Source: Dankookia rubra (lineage in GTDB: Bacteria; Pseudomonadota; Alphaproteobacteria; Acetobacterales; Acetobacteraceae). Taken from it: DNA of 61,834 bases. The notes under the pieces are model-generated. The model was not told the origin of the DNA. It saw nothing but the letters and a program-made list of their open reading frames with translations, and did no database searches. How positions within the stretch are numbered: the stretch's first letter is position 1; each line of letters begins with the position of its first letter. Location: positions 1 through 61,834 of the forward strand of contig NZ_SMSJ01000034.1 of the NCBI RefSeq assembly GCF_004355005.1, read 5' to 3'. This document shows, one piece after another, positions 19,974 to 29,706 of the stretch. Made by a program: the position numbers and the translations under genes.

Positions 19974-21038
19974 TCAGGCCGCCGGATCGATCCTGCGCAC
20001 GATCTCCCAGGCCCGCTCCGCCATCTCGCGGTAGCGATCGCGGTAGCCGATCGCCCGCGGGTCCGACGCATTGCCGTCCAGCGCCCGTCGCCAGACCCCG
20101 GCGACGATCGAGGCCAGCCGGAACATCGAGAAGACCACGAAAACGTCCAGAGCTTGCGGCAGCCCGCGGCCCATGAGCGCGCTGTAGCTGGTGACGAAGG
20201 TCCGCTCATCCGGGATGCCAGTGCCGCCCAGGTCCATGCCCGCCACGCCAGTCACGCCATCCGGCCCCGGATCGAAATGATAGGCCAGGCAGCAATACCC
20301 AAGATCGGCCAGCGGATGCCCGATCGTTGCCAACTCCCAGTCCAGCACCGCGACGATGCGCGGCTCGGTCGGGTGGATGATGAGGTTGCCGAGACGGTAA
20401 TCACCATGCGCGATCGTCGCCGGCTCGTCGGGCGGGATGTGGCTGGCCAGCCAAGCGCCGAGCCGGTCCATCTCCGGCATCTCCTCGACCTTCGCCGCCT
20501 CCCATTGCCGCACCCAGAGATCGACTTGGCGCGGCATGTAGCCATCCGGCCGGCCAAAGCCCTCGAGCCCCGCGGCGCGCCAATCGACCTTGTGCAGCGC
20601 GGCCAGGACACGTGCCATGTCCTCGAAGATTGCCGCGCGGTCGGCGGGCGGCGCGGCCAGCGGCACGCGGTCGAAGAAGACGCGGCCAGGCACGTGGTCC
20701 ATGACGAAGAACGACGTGCCGATGACGCGCTCGTCCTCGACCAGGATGCGGGCGCGCGGCACCGGCACATCGCTGCCTTCCAGCGCGCGCAGGATGCGGT
20801 ACTCGCGCTCGATCGCATGCGCCCGCGGCAGCAGCTTGCCCGGTGGCTTCTTGCGCAGCACGTAATTGCCGGCACTCGTGGCGATGTGGAAGGTCGGGTT
20901 GGACTGGCCGCCCTGGAACTGCCGGACCTCGATCGGGTCGTCGAAGCCCGGCAGGTGCGGCGCGAGATGCCGCGCCAGCGCCGCCTCGTCAAAGCGGTGC
21001 CGGTCGAGGACCGGCACCAGTTCGGGCGTGCCCGACAT
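19974..21038 (-). CDS. Phosphotransferase family protein (APH fold, ACAD10/11 kinase-like)
   Basis: The 354-residue protein has the aminoglycoside-phosphotransferase/choline-kinase fold: nucleotide-binding loop FQGGQSNPTF, lysine in YVLRKKPPG, catalytic loop IAHGDYRLGNLI, and metal-binding VLDWELATIG. It lies 3 bp after the acyl-CoA dehydrogenase gene. The same pair is fused in ACAD10/11, where the kinase phosphorylates 4-hydroxyacyl-CoA and the dehydrogenase then removes the phosphate. A similar role here, in hydroxy-acid catabolism, is a reasonable inference. Confidence 0.88.
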   Translation of the reverse strand: MSGTPELVPVLDRHRFDEAALARHLAPHLPGFDDPIEVRQFQGGQSNPTFHIATSAGNYVLRKKPPGKLLPRAHAIEREYRILRALEGSDVPVPRARILVEDERVIGTSFFVMDHVPGRVFFDRVPLAAPPADRAAIFEDMARVLAALHKVDWRAAGLEGFGRPDGYMPRQVDLWVRQWEAAKVEEMPEMDRLGAWLASHIPPDEPATIAHGDYRLGNLIIHPTEPRIVAVLDWELATIGHPLADLGYCCLAYHFDPGPDGVTGVAGMDLGGTGIPDERTFVTSYSALMGRGLPQALDVFVVFSMFRLASIVAGVWRRALDGNASDPRAIGYRDRYREMAERAWEIVRRIDPAA

Positions 21039-21041
21039 GCG

Positions 21042-22283
21042 CTACTCCGCGGCCCGGGCCGCCTCGGTCCGCGCCGGCTTATACTTTGCCAATTCCATCC
21101 GACCGAGTTGGAAGCGATGCACCTCGTCCGGCCCGTCGACGATGCGCAGGGTGCGAGCGATCTTATAGAAATAGGCGAGCTGGAAATCCTCCGTCACGCC
21201 GCCGGCGCCATGCGCCTGGATCGCCCAGTCCACCACCTGGCAGGCCATCTCGGGCGCAGCCACCTTGATCTCGGCGATCTCCTTACGGGCTTCCTTGTTG
21301 CCCACCGTGTCCATGCGCCAGGCGGCGTGCAGCGTCAGCAGCCGAGCCTGGTCGATCAGGATGCGCGACTTGGCGATGCGCTCGATGGTCACGCCCTGCT
21401 CGGCCAACGGCTTGCCGAAGGGCTTGCGCTCGAGCGACCGCTTGCACATGAACTCCAGCGAGCGCTCGGCCAAGCCGATCGCCCGCATGCAGTGGTGGAT
21501 GCGTCCCGGGCCGAGCCGCCCCTGGGCGATCTCGAAGCCGCGCCCCTCGCCGAGCAGGATGTTCTCGACCGGCACCCGGACGTTGTCGAAGACGATCTCG
21601 GCATGGCCGTGCGGCGCGTCGTCGAAGCCGAAGACCGGCAGCATGCGCTTGATCTGCAGGCCCGGCGTCTCGCGCGGCACCAGGATCATCGATTGCTGGC
21701 GGTACTTGTCCGGACTGTCCGGCGCGGTCTTGCCCATGACGATGAAGATCGCGCAACGCGGGTCGCCGGCGCCCGACGACCACCACTTGCGGCCGTTGAT
21801 CACGTAGTGGTCGCCATCACGGGTGATGCGGGTCTGAATATTGGTGGCGTCGGACGAGGCGACCTCGGGCTCCGTCATGCTGAAGCAGGAGCGGATCTCG
21901 CCTTCCAGCAGCGGCGCCAGCCAGCGCTGCTTGTGCGCCTCGGTGCCGTAGCGGTGGATGGTCTCCATGTTGCCCGTATCCGGGGCGGAGCAGTTGAAGA
22001 CCTCGGACGACCAGGGCACGCGGCCCATGATCTCGGCCAGCGGGGCGTATTCCAGGTTGGTCAGCCCGGCGCCGAGGTCGCTTTCGGGCAGGAAGAGGTT
22101 CCACAGCCCGGCGGCGCGCGCCTTGGGCTTGAGCTCCTCGATGATCGGCACCGGCTGCCAGCGATCGGGTGCGGCATCGATCTGATGGTGATAGGTGTGC
22201 TCGTTCGGGTAGATGTGGTCGTCGAAAAAGGCCAGCAGACGGGCGCGCAGCTGCTCGACCTTTTCGGTATAGGCGAAGTCCAT
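21042..22283 (-). CDS. Acyl-CoA dehydrogenase (ACAD10/11-like)
   Basis: From the ATG at 22283 ([20 protein letters not shown]) it is 413 residues, the normal length. FAD and substrate motifs include [30 protein letters not shown] and, at the C-terminus, [18 protein letters not shown]. It oxidises acyl-CoA to enoyl-CoA, passing electrons to ETF. Coupling to the phosphotransferase gene suggests the ACAD11 type. The upstream open frame continues past the start but into the divergent promoter. Confidence 0.93.
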   Translation of the reverse strand: MDFAYTEKVEQLRARLLAFFDDHIYPNEHTYHHQIDAAPDRWQPVPIIEELKPKARAAGLWNLFLPESDLGAGLTNLEYAPLAEIMGRVPWSSEVFNCSAPDTGNMETIHRYGTEAHKQRWLAPLLEGEIRSCFSMTEPEVASSDATNIQTRITRDGDHYVINGRKWWSSGAGDPRCAIFIVMGKTAPDSPDKYRQQSMILVPRETPGLQIKRMLPVFGFDDAPHGHAEIVFDNVRVPVENILLGEGRGFEIAQGRLGPGRIHHCMRAIGLAERSLEFMCKRSLERKPFGKPLAEQGVTIERIAKSRILIDQARLLTLHAAWRMDTVGNKEARKEIAEIKVAAPEMACQVVDWAIQAHGAGGVTEDFQLAYFYKIARTLRIVDGPDEVHRFQLGRMELAKYKPARTEAARAAE

Positions 22284-22407
22284 GGCGTTCTTCCCTTCGG
22301 CCGGTCGTTTTCGCCGGCCAGCCTGACTCAGGGCGGCCGGCGCGGCAAGCCGCGCTTGCCAGCGGGGGCGGCTGCGGCCAGCCTGCGCGCATGGGGAGGA
22401 GACGCGC

Positions 22408-23376
22408 ATGAGGGCGGTGCTGTGCCGGGAATTCGGGCCACCCGCGGCGCTGGCGCTGGGCGAGGTGCCGGCACCATGGCCAGGCAAGGGCGAGGTGCTG
22501 ATCCGCGTCGAAGCGGCAGCGGTGAATTTCCCGGATACGCTGATCATCCAGGGCCGCTATCAGGCCAAGCCGGCCTTCCCTTTCGCCCCGGGCGGTGAAG
22601 TCGCCGGCAGGATCGAGGCACTGGGCGAGGCCGTGGCGGGTCCCGCCCCCGGCACCCGCGTTCTGGCGATGTGCGGCCATGGCGGTTTCGCCGAGTTGGC
22701 CTGCGCCCCGACCGAGAACGTCGTGGCGCTACCGAACGACATTGATGCGGTGACAGCTGCGTCTCTCTCTTACGCCTACGGCACCGTGCTGCATGCGCTG
22801 CGGGACCGTGCCGCCCTGCAGCCCGGCGAGACATTGCTGGTGCTGGGCGCCGGCGGGGGCGCCGGCATGGCGGCGTTGCAGGTGGCGCGCATCATGGGCG
22901 CGCGGGTGATCGCCGCGGCCTCTCCGTCCAAGCACGCCGCCTGCCTCGGGGCCGGCGCGGCGGCGGTCGTCGACTATGCCGCGGAGAACTGGCGGGACCG
23001 GATCAAGGCGCTGGCGCCCGCCGGCGTCGAGGTGGTGTTCGACGCAGTGGGCGGTCCCTATGCCGAACCCGCGCTGCGCTCCATCGCCTGGGGCGGGCGC
23101 TACCTGGTCGTGGGCTTTGCCGCCGGCGACATTCCCCGCATCCCCTTGAACCTCGCCCTGCTGAAGGGTTGCGACATCCTCGGCGTGCTCTACGGCACTC
23201 ATGTGAAGCGGGAGCCCGAAGCTAACCGCGCCTTGATGGCGCAGCTCTTCGAATGGATCGCCGCGGGTGCGCTGAAGCCCGCGATCGCGCATGTATGGCC
23301 ACTGGACCGCGCCGCAGAGGCACTGGAACTGCTGGTGGCGCGCCAAGTGACAGGCAAGATCGTGCTGACGACCTAG
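22408..23376 (+). CDS. NADPH:quinone oxidoreductase family protein
   Basis: A 322-residue zinc-independent medium-chain reductase. It has the GroES-like N-terminal domain ([14 protein letters not shown], then [11 protein letters not shown]) and a Rossmann glycine motif ([17 protein letters not shown]). Such enzymes reduce quinones or enones. Its start is divergent from the acyl-CoA dehydrogenase and its end is convergent with the synthetase gene; the two stop codons share one CTAG. Confidence 0.88.
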   Translation: MRAVLCREFGPPAALALGEVPAPWPGKGEVLIRVEAAAVNFPDTLIIQGRYQAKPAFPFAPGGEVAGRIEALGEAVAGPAPGTRVLAMCGHGGFAELACAPTENVVALPNDIDAVTAASLSYAYGTVLHALRDRAALQPGETLLVLGAGGGAGMAALQVARIMGARVIAAASPSKHAACLGAGAAAVVDYAAENWRDRIKALAPAGVEVVFDAVGGPYAEPALRSIAWGGRYLVVGFAAGDIPRIPLNLALLKGCDILGVLYGTHVKREPEANRALMAQLFEWIAAGALKPAIAHVWPLDRAAEALELLVARQVTGKIVLTT

Positions 23377-25508
23377 CTCTTGAGGATAAGCCCGTCCACT
23401 GCGATGATACGGTCCCCAGCGCAGATCAGCGGATTGACGTCGACCTCCGCGATGCGATCGCGCTGGTCGGCGGCGAGTTCGGAGACGCGCCGGATGACGC
23501 CGACCAGGGCCGACTGGTCCACAGTAGCCATCCCTCGGAAGCCTTCCAGCAGCCGATGGCCCTTCAGACGGCGCAGCATGGCGCGCGCTTCGTCCTCGCC
23601 GACCGGCGCAAGCGCCGTGGCGGTGTCCCGCAGCAGTTCGACGAAGATGCCGCCGAGGCCGACAACGACCATCGGCCCGAACAGCGGATCGCGCCGCGCG
23701 CCCACCACAATCTCCAGCCCCTCCGGCACCATCGGCTGCACCAGCACGCCCTTGATGCGCGCGCCGGGCACGCCGCTGGCGGCATTGGCCATGACGGCGG
23801 CATGGCCCTCCCGCACCGCAGCCGCATCGCGCAGGCCGAGGCGGATGGCGCCGGCCTCGGTCTTGTGCGGGATGTCGGGCGATTCGACCTTGAGCACCAC
23901 AGGGAAGCCAAGCGCCGTTGCCGCGGCCACCGCCGCATCGGCATCACCGACCAGCCGTTCACCTACCACCGGGACGCCATAGATCGCGAGCACTGCCTTC
24001 GCCTCGCGCTCGGTCAACGTGGCGCTGCCGGCCGCATCCAGCAGCGCCGCTGCCTGCCCCGTGGCCTCCGGTGAGGAAAGCCGGGACGTCTTGCCAGGAC
24101 CTGCCGCGCGCCGTGTCGCCCTGCCCTGCCAAGCAGCCAGTGCCGCGAAGCAGCGGTCCATTGAGCGGAACACCCCGACCTGTGGATTGGCCTCGGCCGC
24201 CATCGCACCTGGGCCTTCGAGCCATTCGGGCAGCCAGACCACTGCCGCAGCCTTGCCGTGCTGTGCCGCAAGCTCACCCAGCAGGGCAAAGCGCGGCGTG
24301 GCGAAGTCGTAGGCATAGCCGTTCGGCAGCACCACTGCGCCGTAGGCTGGGTCGGCGCAGAGTGCGTCGGCACAGGCGCGCAGCGACTCCGGATCGTTCA
24401 GCACCTGCGCGGTGATGTCGACCGGATTGCGGGAGGAGCCGAATTCGGGGATCCGCGCATCGAGCACCGCCCTCGCTGCCGGCCCGGGCTGGGGCAGCGT
24501 CACCCCATGCACCTCCGCCTTGTCGGCCGCCATGATCGCGGCACCGCCAGAGGTCGAGACCACCGCGATGCCCGGCGCACGGCAGGGTGGCGCCTTGGCG
24601 AGGAAGGCGGCGGTTTCCAGCAAAGCGTCGAAATTCTCCACCGTCACCGCGCCGGCCCGGCCGAAGGCGGCGCGGTAGGCGGCATCCGACCCGGCAAGCG
24701 ATCCGGTATGTGACAACGCCGCCGCCGCACCCTGCTCCCCAGTGGCGAGCTTATAGACCACCAGCGGCTTGTCGGCGGCCAAGGCGATCTCCGCCGCTTC
24801 CGCCAACCGCATCGGATCTGCCATGCCTTCGAAGACGCAGGCGATAGCGGCGCAGGCCGGATCCTCGGCCAGGGCGGCCACTCCATCGGCGACGTCCACA
24901 TCGGCCGAATTGCCGCAAGCCAGCACGCGGCTGATGGCGACGCCCCGTTCCACGCCCTGCGCCAGGGCGAAGCCCAGATTGCCGGACTGGCTGACGATGC
25001 CGACCGCGGCGCGCCCCGGCGCAGCCGCCGGCCGTGGCACCGCGGCGAAGCTGATGGTCGCACCGCCGGCATAGTCCAGCATGCCGATGCAATTCGGCCC
25101 GACCAGCCGCACGCCGCCTTCGTGCGCGACGGCGGCGATGCGCGCCTGGAGTGCGATGCGGTCCTCCCGGCCGGTTTCGGCGAAGCCGGCGGCGTAGACG
25201 ATCGCGGCGCCGACGCCGGCGGCGACGCAATCCTGCACCACGCCCTCGACCGCCTCCATCGGCGCGGCGACCACCGCGATGTCCGGCACCTCCGGAAGCG
25301 CGGCGATCGCGGCATGGCAGGGCAGCCCACCCAGCGTCTGGTAGCGCGCATTCACCAGGTGCACCCGGCCCTGGAACTGCGCCAGGTTGAGTTGCGTGCG
25401 CTCGCCAAAGGACCCGGCGCGCTCGGAAGCGCCGATGATGGCGATGCTCTGCGGGTTCAGCAGCCGGGCGAGGTCGGCAGCGCGGTAGAGCGGACGCGAT
25501 GTGGCCAC
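23373..25508 (-). CDS. ADP-forming acyl-CoA synthetase family protein, copy 1
   Basis: From the GTG at 25508 the protein is 711 residues. Order: CoA-binding Rossmann domain (IAIIGASERAGSFGE), a central flavodoxin-like region with LSHTGSLAGSDAAY that contains the expected phospho-histidine, and a C-terminal ATP-grasp (VVLKVESPDIPHKTEAGAIR). This is the acetate-CoA ligase (ADP-forming) layout with both subunits in one chain. It activates an unidentified carboxylic acid. A paralogue lies at the other end of the same cluster. Confidence 0.9.
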   Translation of the reverse strand: MATSRPLYRAADLARLLNPQSIAIIGASERAGSFGERTQLNLAQFQGRVHLVNARYQTLGGLPCHAAIAALPEVPDIAVVAAPMEAVEGVVQDCVAAGVGAAIVYAAGFAETGREDRIALQARIAAVAHEGGVRLVGPNCIGMLDYAGGATISFAAVPRPAAAPGRAAVGIVSQSGNLGFALAQGVERGVAISRVLACGNSADVDVADGVAALAEDPACAAIACVFEGMADPMRLAEAAEIALAADKPLVVYKLATGEQGAAAALSHTGSLAGSDAAYRAAFGRAGAVTVENFDALLETAAFLAKAPPCRAPGIAVVSTSGGAAIMAADKAEVHGVTLPQPGPAARAVLDARIPEFGSSRNPVDITAQVLNDPESLRACADALCADPAYGAVVLPNGYAYDFATPRFALLGELAAQHGKAAAVVWLPEWLEGPGAMAAEANPQVGVFRSMDRCFAALAAWQGRATRRAAGPGKTSRLSSPEATGQAAALLDAAGSATLTEREAKAVLAIYGVPVVGERLVGDADAAVAAATALGFPVVLKVESPDIPHKTEAGAIRLGLRDAAAVREGHAAVMANAASGVPGARIKGVLVQPMVPEGLEIVVGARRDPLFGPMVVVGLGGIFVELLRDTATALAPVGEDEARAMLRRLKGHRLLEGFRGMATVDQSALVGVIRRVSELAADQRDRIAEVDVNPLICAGDRIIAVDGLILKS

Positions 25509-25518
25509 GGTGGGTGTC

Positions 25519-26589
25519 CTATGCGGGTAGAATGCGGCGGCGCTGCAGCTCGGCGAGCCACCAGTCGAACATCTCGGCACTGTCGATGCACTCGGCGAAG
25601 CCAGCCTGTCGGATGGCGATGGTGGACAGGATGGAAGCCACCTGGCCCGGCCGCGCGAAGGCGAAATCGGCGAATTGCCACGAACCGCCGATAAGCTGGT
25701 TGAGCGACCAGGGTGCGAGCCGGTGCTTCTCCGCGATGCGCTGCCAGACCGGGCCCTTGTCGGCCATCAGCACGGCCAGGGACATCGGGTGCGGCGCGCC
25801 CATTTCCATCCCGAAGCGCTTCGCCACCAGCGGGAACAGGTCCTGCCAGAGGAAGACATCTCCGTTGGTGACGTTGAAGGTGCGATTTGCCGCGGCCTCA
25901 GTCCCTCCCGCCCAGCGCATGGCGCGGGCGAGGATGCGGACGTCGGTCGCCTCGGTGTAGCGTGCACCGGCACCGGGCCATATCAGCGGCACACCGAGTT
26001 CGCGGCTGACGGCGGCATAAGCGCCTATGGCCGACAGCATGTTCATCGTGCTGCCAAGGGCGAAGCCGACCAGCGCCTGTGGTCGGAAGATGGTGAATGC
26101 CCAGCCGGCATGCGCCTGGCGCTCACGAATCAGGTCCTCCTGCGCCCAATAGAAATTCGGATGGATGTGTCGCGGCGCGCCTTCCTTGCCGGGAATCGGC
26201 ATCTGGCCGAGATGCACGCCATAGGCCTTGGTGCCCTGCAGCAGCGAGACATGCCGCAGGCCCGGATTGCCCGGCTCCACGGCATCCATCAGGTTGCGCA
26301 GCATTGCCGCGTTGGTGGCGATCTGGTCGGCCTCCAGCCAGCCCTTGCCGAGTTCCGGCTTCTCGAACAGCGCGCCGTAGACGATGTGGCTGATGCCGCG
26401 CAGCGGCGACAGCACCGCGCGGCAGGCTTCCGCATCCGTCAGGTCGACAGAAAGGAAGCGCGCCGGGCTTTCGAACTCAGGCTTCCGCCGCGCGAGCGCG
26501 ACGATGTTCCAGCCGCCTGCCTCGTACTCCGCCAGCGCCGCCCGACCAACCAGGCCGAGCGCGCCGGCGACAAGTACGGTGCCTGTCAC
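25519..26589 (-). CDS. Atypical SDR, PRISE-like (enone reductase type)
   Basis: The 356-residue protein begins with a Rossmann motif (VLVAGALGLVGRAALAEYEA) and carries NFYWAQEDLI near residue 145, matching the NFYYxxED motif of progesterone 5-beta-reductase/iridoid synthase-like (PRISE) enzymes, which reduce activated C=C bonds. The closely following IFRPQALVG and the C-terminal helical part also fit. It ends 10 bp before the synthetase gene and overlaps the upstream SDR gene by 4 bp, so it is a member of this operon. Confidence 0.8.
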   Translation of the reverse strand: MTGTVLVAGALGLVGRAALAEYEAGGWNIVALARRKPEFESPARFLSVDLTDAEACRAVLSPLRGISHIVYGALFEKPELGKGWLEADQIATNAAMLRNLMDAVEPGNPGLRHVSLLQGTKAYGVHLGQMPIPGKEGAPRHIHPNFYWAQEDLIRERQAHAGWAFTIFRPQALVGFALGSTMNMLSAIGAYAAVSRELGVPLIWPGAGARYTEATDVRILARAMRWAGGTEAAANRTFNVTNGDVFLWQDLFPLVAKRFGMEMGAPHPMSLAVLMADKGPVWQRIAEKHRLAPWSLNQLIGGSWQFADFAFARPGQVASILSTIAIRQAGFAECIDSAEMFDWWLAELQRRRILPA

Positions 26590-27413
26590 GGTCGCCCGCC
26601 GGCGACGACCAGGGTCTGGCCGGTGACGTAATTCGATTCCGGGATGCAGAACAGGTAGACCGACCCCGCCGCTTCCTCCGGCCTGCCGCCGCGGCCGAGC
26701 GGGATCAGCTTCTCCGCGGTCTGCAGCACCTCCGGCCGCACGCCGACGGCGATCTCCCGGCCTGAAATGTCGATCGTGGCACCGCCATGTGCCGGTGCCT
26801 CAGTCAGCCGGGTCATGATCAGGCCGAAGGCGACGGCGTTCACGTTGACCTTGTAGCGCCCCCATTCCTTCGCCATGGCCCGCGTCAGGCCCTGGATGCC
26901 CGCCTTCGCGGTAGAATAGTTCGCCTGCCCGGCATTGCCGAATACGCCGGAGGTGGAGGAGATGTTCACCACCTTGCGGAAGACCTCGCGTCCTTCGCTC
27001 GCTTCCTGCCTCGCAGCTTCGCGGATGAAGCGCTGCGCCGCTCGCATGATGCGGAAGGGCGCGGTCAGGTGGACGTTGAGGATGGCGTGCCATTGTTCGT
27101 CCGTCATCTTCTGGATGACGTTGTCCCAGGTATAACCGGCATTGTTGACGATGATGTCGAGCCCGCCCCAGGTGTCGATCCCGGCAGCAACGAAGCGTTC
27201 GGCAAAGCCGTCCTGCGTCACGTCGCCGTTGCAGGCGATCGCCTCGGCGCCCATGGCGCGAAGCTCGGCCACCGTCTCATTGCCCGGGCCGTCGTCGAGA
27301 TCGTTGACCACGACGCGGGCGCCCTCGCTCGCAAGCTTCAGGGCGATCTGCCGCCCGATGCCGCGCCCGGATCCCGAGACCAGCGCAATCTTGCCATCCA
27401 ACTTGCCTGCCAT
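26586..27413 (-). CDS. SDR family dehydrogenase (FabG-like)
   Basis: A 275-residue classical SDR: SGSGRGIGRQIA at the N-terminus, NNAG near 92, catalytic SSTSG and YSTAK. An insert of about 15 residues (REAARQEASEGREVFRKVVN) precedes the catalytic serine, as in hydroxyacyl-CoA/steroid-type SDRs. It probably oxidises the 3-hydroxyacyl-CoA product of the neighbouring crotonase. Overlaps the next gene by 4 bp. Confidence 0.88.
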   Translation of the reverse strand: MAGKLDGKIALVSGSGRGIGRQIALKLASEGARVVVNDLDDGPGNETVAELRAMGAEAIACNGDVTQDGFAERFVAAGIDTWGGLDIIVNNAGYTWDNVIQKMTDEQWHAILNVHLTAPFRIMRAAQRFIREAARQEASEGREVFRKVVNISSTSGVFGNAGQANYSTAKAGIQGLTRAMAKEWGRYKVNVNAVAFGLIMTRLTEAPAHGGATIDISGREIAVGVRPEVLQTAEKLIPLGRGGRPEEAAGSVYLFCIPESNYVTGQTLVVAGGRP

Positions 27414-27423
27414 ACTACTGCTC

Positions 27424-28200
27424 CTACCTGCCGACCCATTTCGGCGCGCGTTTCTCGACGAAGGCGCGCGGGCCTTCCTTAAAATCCTCCGTGGCGCGCA
27501 CGCGCAGCCCGGCCTCGCGCGACAACGCCCAAAGCTCCGCCTCCGGCAGGTCCGCGGCGCGGCGGGCGATGCCGAGGCTTTCCTTCACCGCGACTGGCGC
27601 ATTGGCGCAGACCCGGCGGGCGAGATCGAGCGCGGCCGCCGCCACATTGTCCGCCGGCACGGCGGCATTGATCAGCCCGAATTGCGCGGCGCGTGACGCC
27701 GGGATCGGCTCACCGGTGGCGATCATCTGCAGCGCGATCGCCCTGGGCAGCGCGCGTGGCAGGCGAAAGACGCCGCCGGCCCCGGCGACGAGGCTGCGCT
27801 TGACCTCCGGCAGGCCGAAACTGGCGGTTTCCGCCGCCACCGCTAGGTCGCAGGCGAGCAGGAGTTCAAGGCCGCCCGCCAGCGCATGGCCCTGCGCCGC
27901 GGCAATCCACAGCTTGGTGCGGGCAGCCCGGACGAAGCCGCCGAAGCCGCCCTTCTCGGTCGAAAGGCCAGCCGCCGTGCCCTTCGAGACTTCCTTCAGG
28001 TCGGCGCCGGCGCAGAAGGCATGCGGCCCGGCGCCGGTGAGGATCGCCGCCCAGAGGTCCGGGTCCTGCTCCACTCGCTCCACCGCGGCCTCGATACCTG
28101 CGGCCACAGCAGCGTTGACGGCGTTGCGCGCCTCAGGTCGGTTGATGGTGACGAGAGCGATATGCGGCTCGATCACCTCGAAGAGGACGGCATCGGTCAT
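27424..28200 (-). CDS. Enoyl-CoA hydratase/isomerase (crotonase) family protein
   Basis: A 258-residue crotonase. The CoA-binding oxyanion-hole segments are clear (FCAGADLKEV and HALAGGLELLLACDLAVA), followed by SFGLPEVKRSLVAGAGGVFR with a Glu at the position of the first catalytic acid. It hydrates enoyl-CoA. The start codon overlaps the stop of the upstream thiolase-like gene (TGATG), indicating translational coupling. Confidence 0.92.
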   Translation of the reverse strand: MTDAVLFEVIEPHIALVTINRPEARNAVNAAVAAGIEAAVERVEQDPDLWAAILTGAGPHAFCAGADLKEVSKGTAAGLSTEKGGFGGFVRAARTKLWIAAAQGHALAGGLELLLACDLAVAAETASFGLPEVKRSLVAGAGGVFRLPRALPRAIALQMIATGEPIPASRAAQFGLINAAVPADNVAAAALDLARRVCANAPVAVKESLGIARRAADLPEAELWALSREAGLRVRATEDFKEGPRAFVEKRAPKWVGR

Positions 28201-29705
28201 CAGTTCGGGCTCCAGTCCTGCAATTCATCCGCAGCGCGACGCAGCATGCCCCGGGTTCCGATCGGCGTGCGGTCGGTGCGCTTCAGCAGGGCGATGGTGT
28301 CCGCCTCAGTGCCTGGCACGCGGCCGAAGGTCCGCTCCCCATCCGCGGTGCGCAGGATCACCACACCGTGGTGCGGCGCGCCGTCGCGGTCGTGCAGCAC
28401 GGTAAACGTCTCGATGGTCGCCTCGCCCGCCGCGTCCACCGTAAAGGACGGCACCGGGCCACGGCGGCTATCGGCTTCCGCCTGCACGGAATAGTCCTGC
28501 GGCAGGCGGACCGCGCGCGGGGGACGGCTCGCCAGCACCACCGCATGATGCTTGGTCACGAACTCGCCCTGGCCATACAGCAGCGCGGCGCTGCCCGGCT
28601 TCTCCCGCAAGGCGCGCACCATCCCGGCCGCGGCATGGGTCATGTAGTTGTTCAGGGGCGCACCGAAGAAGGTCAAACCACCGGTCGTGGTCGGCGCCAT
28701 ACCGGGCGGCAGGCCGAGCCGCCGCGCCGCCATCTTCGGCACGCAGGGGAAGCAACTGTACAGCTCGCAGCTTTCGAAGCTGGCATCTTCCAAATCCGCG
28801 ATAGCGCGGCAGGCGTCCAGCACAGCGTTTTGGGCATGCGATTCGTGGTAGTGGTCGCGCGCCAGGTAGTCGCGCGGTTCGACTGCCGCAGCGCCGGCCC
28901 ACAGGTGTATCATCCGGTTTTCCGGCACACCTGCCGCGCGCGCCTTCGACAAGCTGCACAGCAGGATCGCGCCACCCTGGTTCACCATCGGGTTGGCGAC
29001 CTGCAGCTTGGTATAGGGATAAGCAATCGGGCGGTTGTTCGGCCCGGGCGTGCTGATCTCCGCCGCCGTATATTCGCGTTTCAGCCAGGCCGCCGGATTG
29101 CGCGCGGCCACGCCCGAGAATGCGGACCAGAGCGCGGCCGATTCCGCCTGTCCCTCCGCCGGTGTCTGACCGAGGAAGGCCTCCACCGCATTTTCATAAA
29201 AAGGATAGACCGAGACGGGATCGGCGACGCCCAATTGCACCGCCATCGGATGCAGGAAGTCGCGCCCACGTGTCCTTGTCCAATTCGGGTCGGGTGCGGT
29301 CCAGGGCAGGGTCACGCCCTGCTTCTGCGCTTGCCCCACCGCATGCGTCGCCTCGCCGCCCACCACGGCCGCGACCATGCTCTCGCCGCGGGCGATGCGG
29401 TTGGCCGCCTCGTGCATGTGCCGCACCGGGCTCTCGCCGCCGACCGGCCCGTACACCAGGCGCCGTGGCCGCATGCCGAGGAAGCGGACCAGCGCCGCCG
29501 GCAGGTCGCCGTAGGGCCAGGAGACGGAATTGACGATGTCGAGGCTGTCGAGCGCCGCCAGCAGGTCCGGCGCACCGGCATCGGCGGCGGCGCGGCGCAA
29601 CGCTTCGGCCATTAGCGCGGCTGGCTCGCGCGCGTGGAGCAGGTCGGCGGGGCGCTCGGTGACCTCGCCGGCGCCGATGATGACGGGGATGCGGTCGGCG
29701 TTCAT
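28200..29705 (-). CDS. Thiolase-like protein lacking the catalytic Cys and His
   Basis: From the ATG at 29705 (MNADRIPVIIGAGEVTERPA) it is 501 residues, a thiolase-superfamily protein of the SCP2/acetyl-CoA acetyltransferase type. The N-terminal nucleophile region reads GPVGGESPVRHMHEAANRI where thiolases have Cys in a CxSG context, and the C-terminal GHP motif reads FGAPLNNYMTH. Both key residues thus appear replaced. Such degenerate thiolases can act as retro-aldolases or need a partner. It is embedded in an acyl-CoA operon, so a CoA substrate is likely. The residue assignment is by eye. Confidence 0.82.
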   Translation of the reverse strand: MNADRIPVIIGAGEVTERPADLLHAREPAALMAEALRRAAADAGAPDLLAALDSLDIVNSVSWPYGDLPAALVRFLGMRPRRLVYGPVGGESPVRHMHEAANRIARGESMVAAVVGGEATHAVGQAQKQGVTLPWTAPDPNWTRTRGRDFLHPMAVQLGVADPVSVYPFYENAVEAFLGQTPAEGQAESAALWSAFSGVAARNPAAWLKREYTAAEISTPGPNNRPIAYPYTKLQVANPMVNQGGAILLCSLSKARAAGVPENRMIHLWAGAAAVEPRDYLARDHYHESHAQNAVLDACRAIADLEDASFESCELYSCFPCVPKMAARRLGLPPGMAPTTTGGLTFFGAPLNNYMTHAAAGMVRALREKPGSAALLYGQGEFVTKHHAVVLASRPPRAVRLPQDYSVQAEADSRRGPVPSFTVDAAGEATIETFTVLHDRDGAPHHGVVILRTADGERTFGRVPGTEADTIALLKRTDRTPIGTRGMLRRAADELQDWSPN

Positions 29706-29706
29706 T

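Noticed and set aside
19554-22598. A 1014-codon plus-strand frame across the thioesterase, kinase and dehydrogenase genes
   Set aside because: It runs antisense through three well-supported genes, has no recognisable domain, and is another GC shadow.
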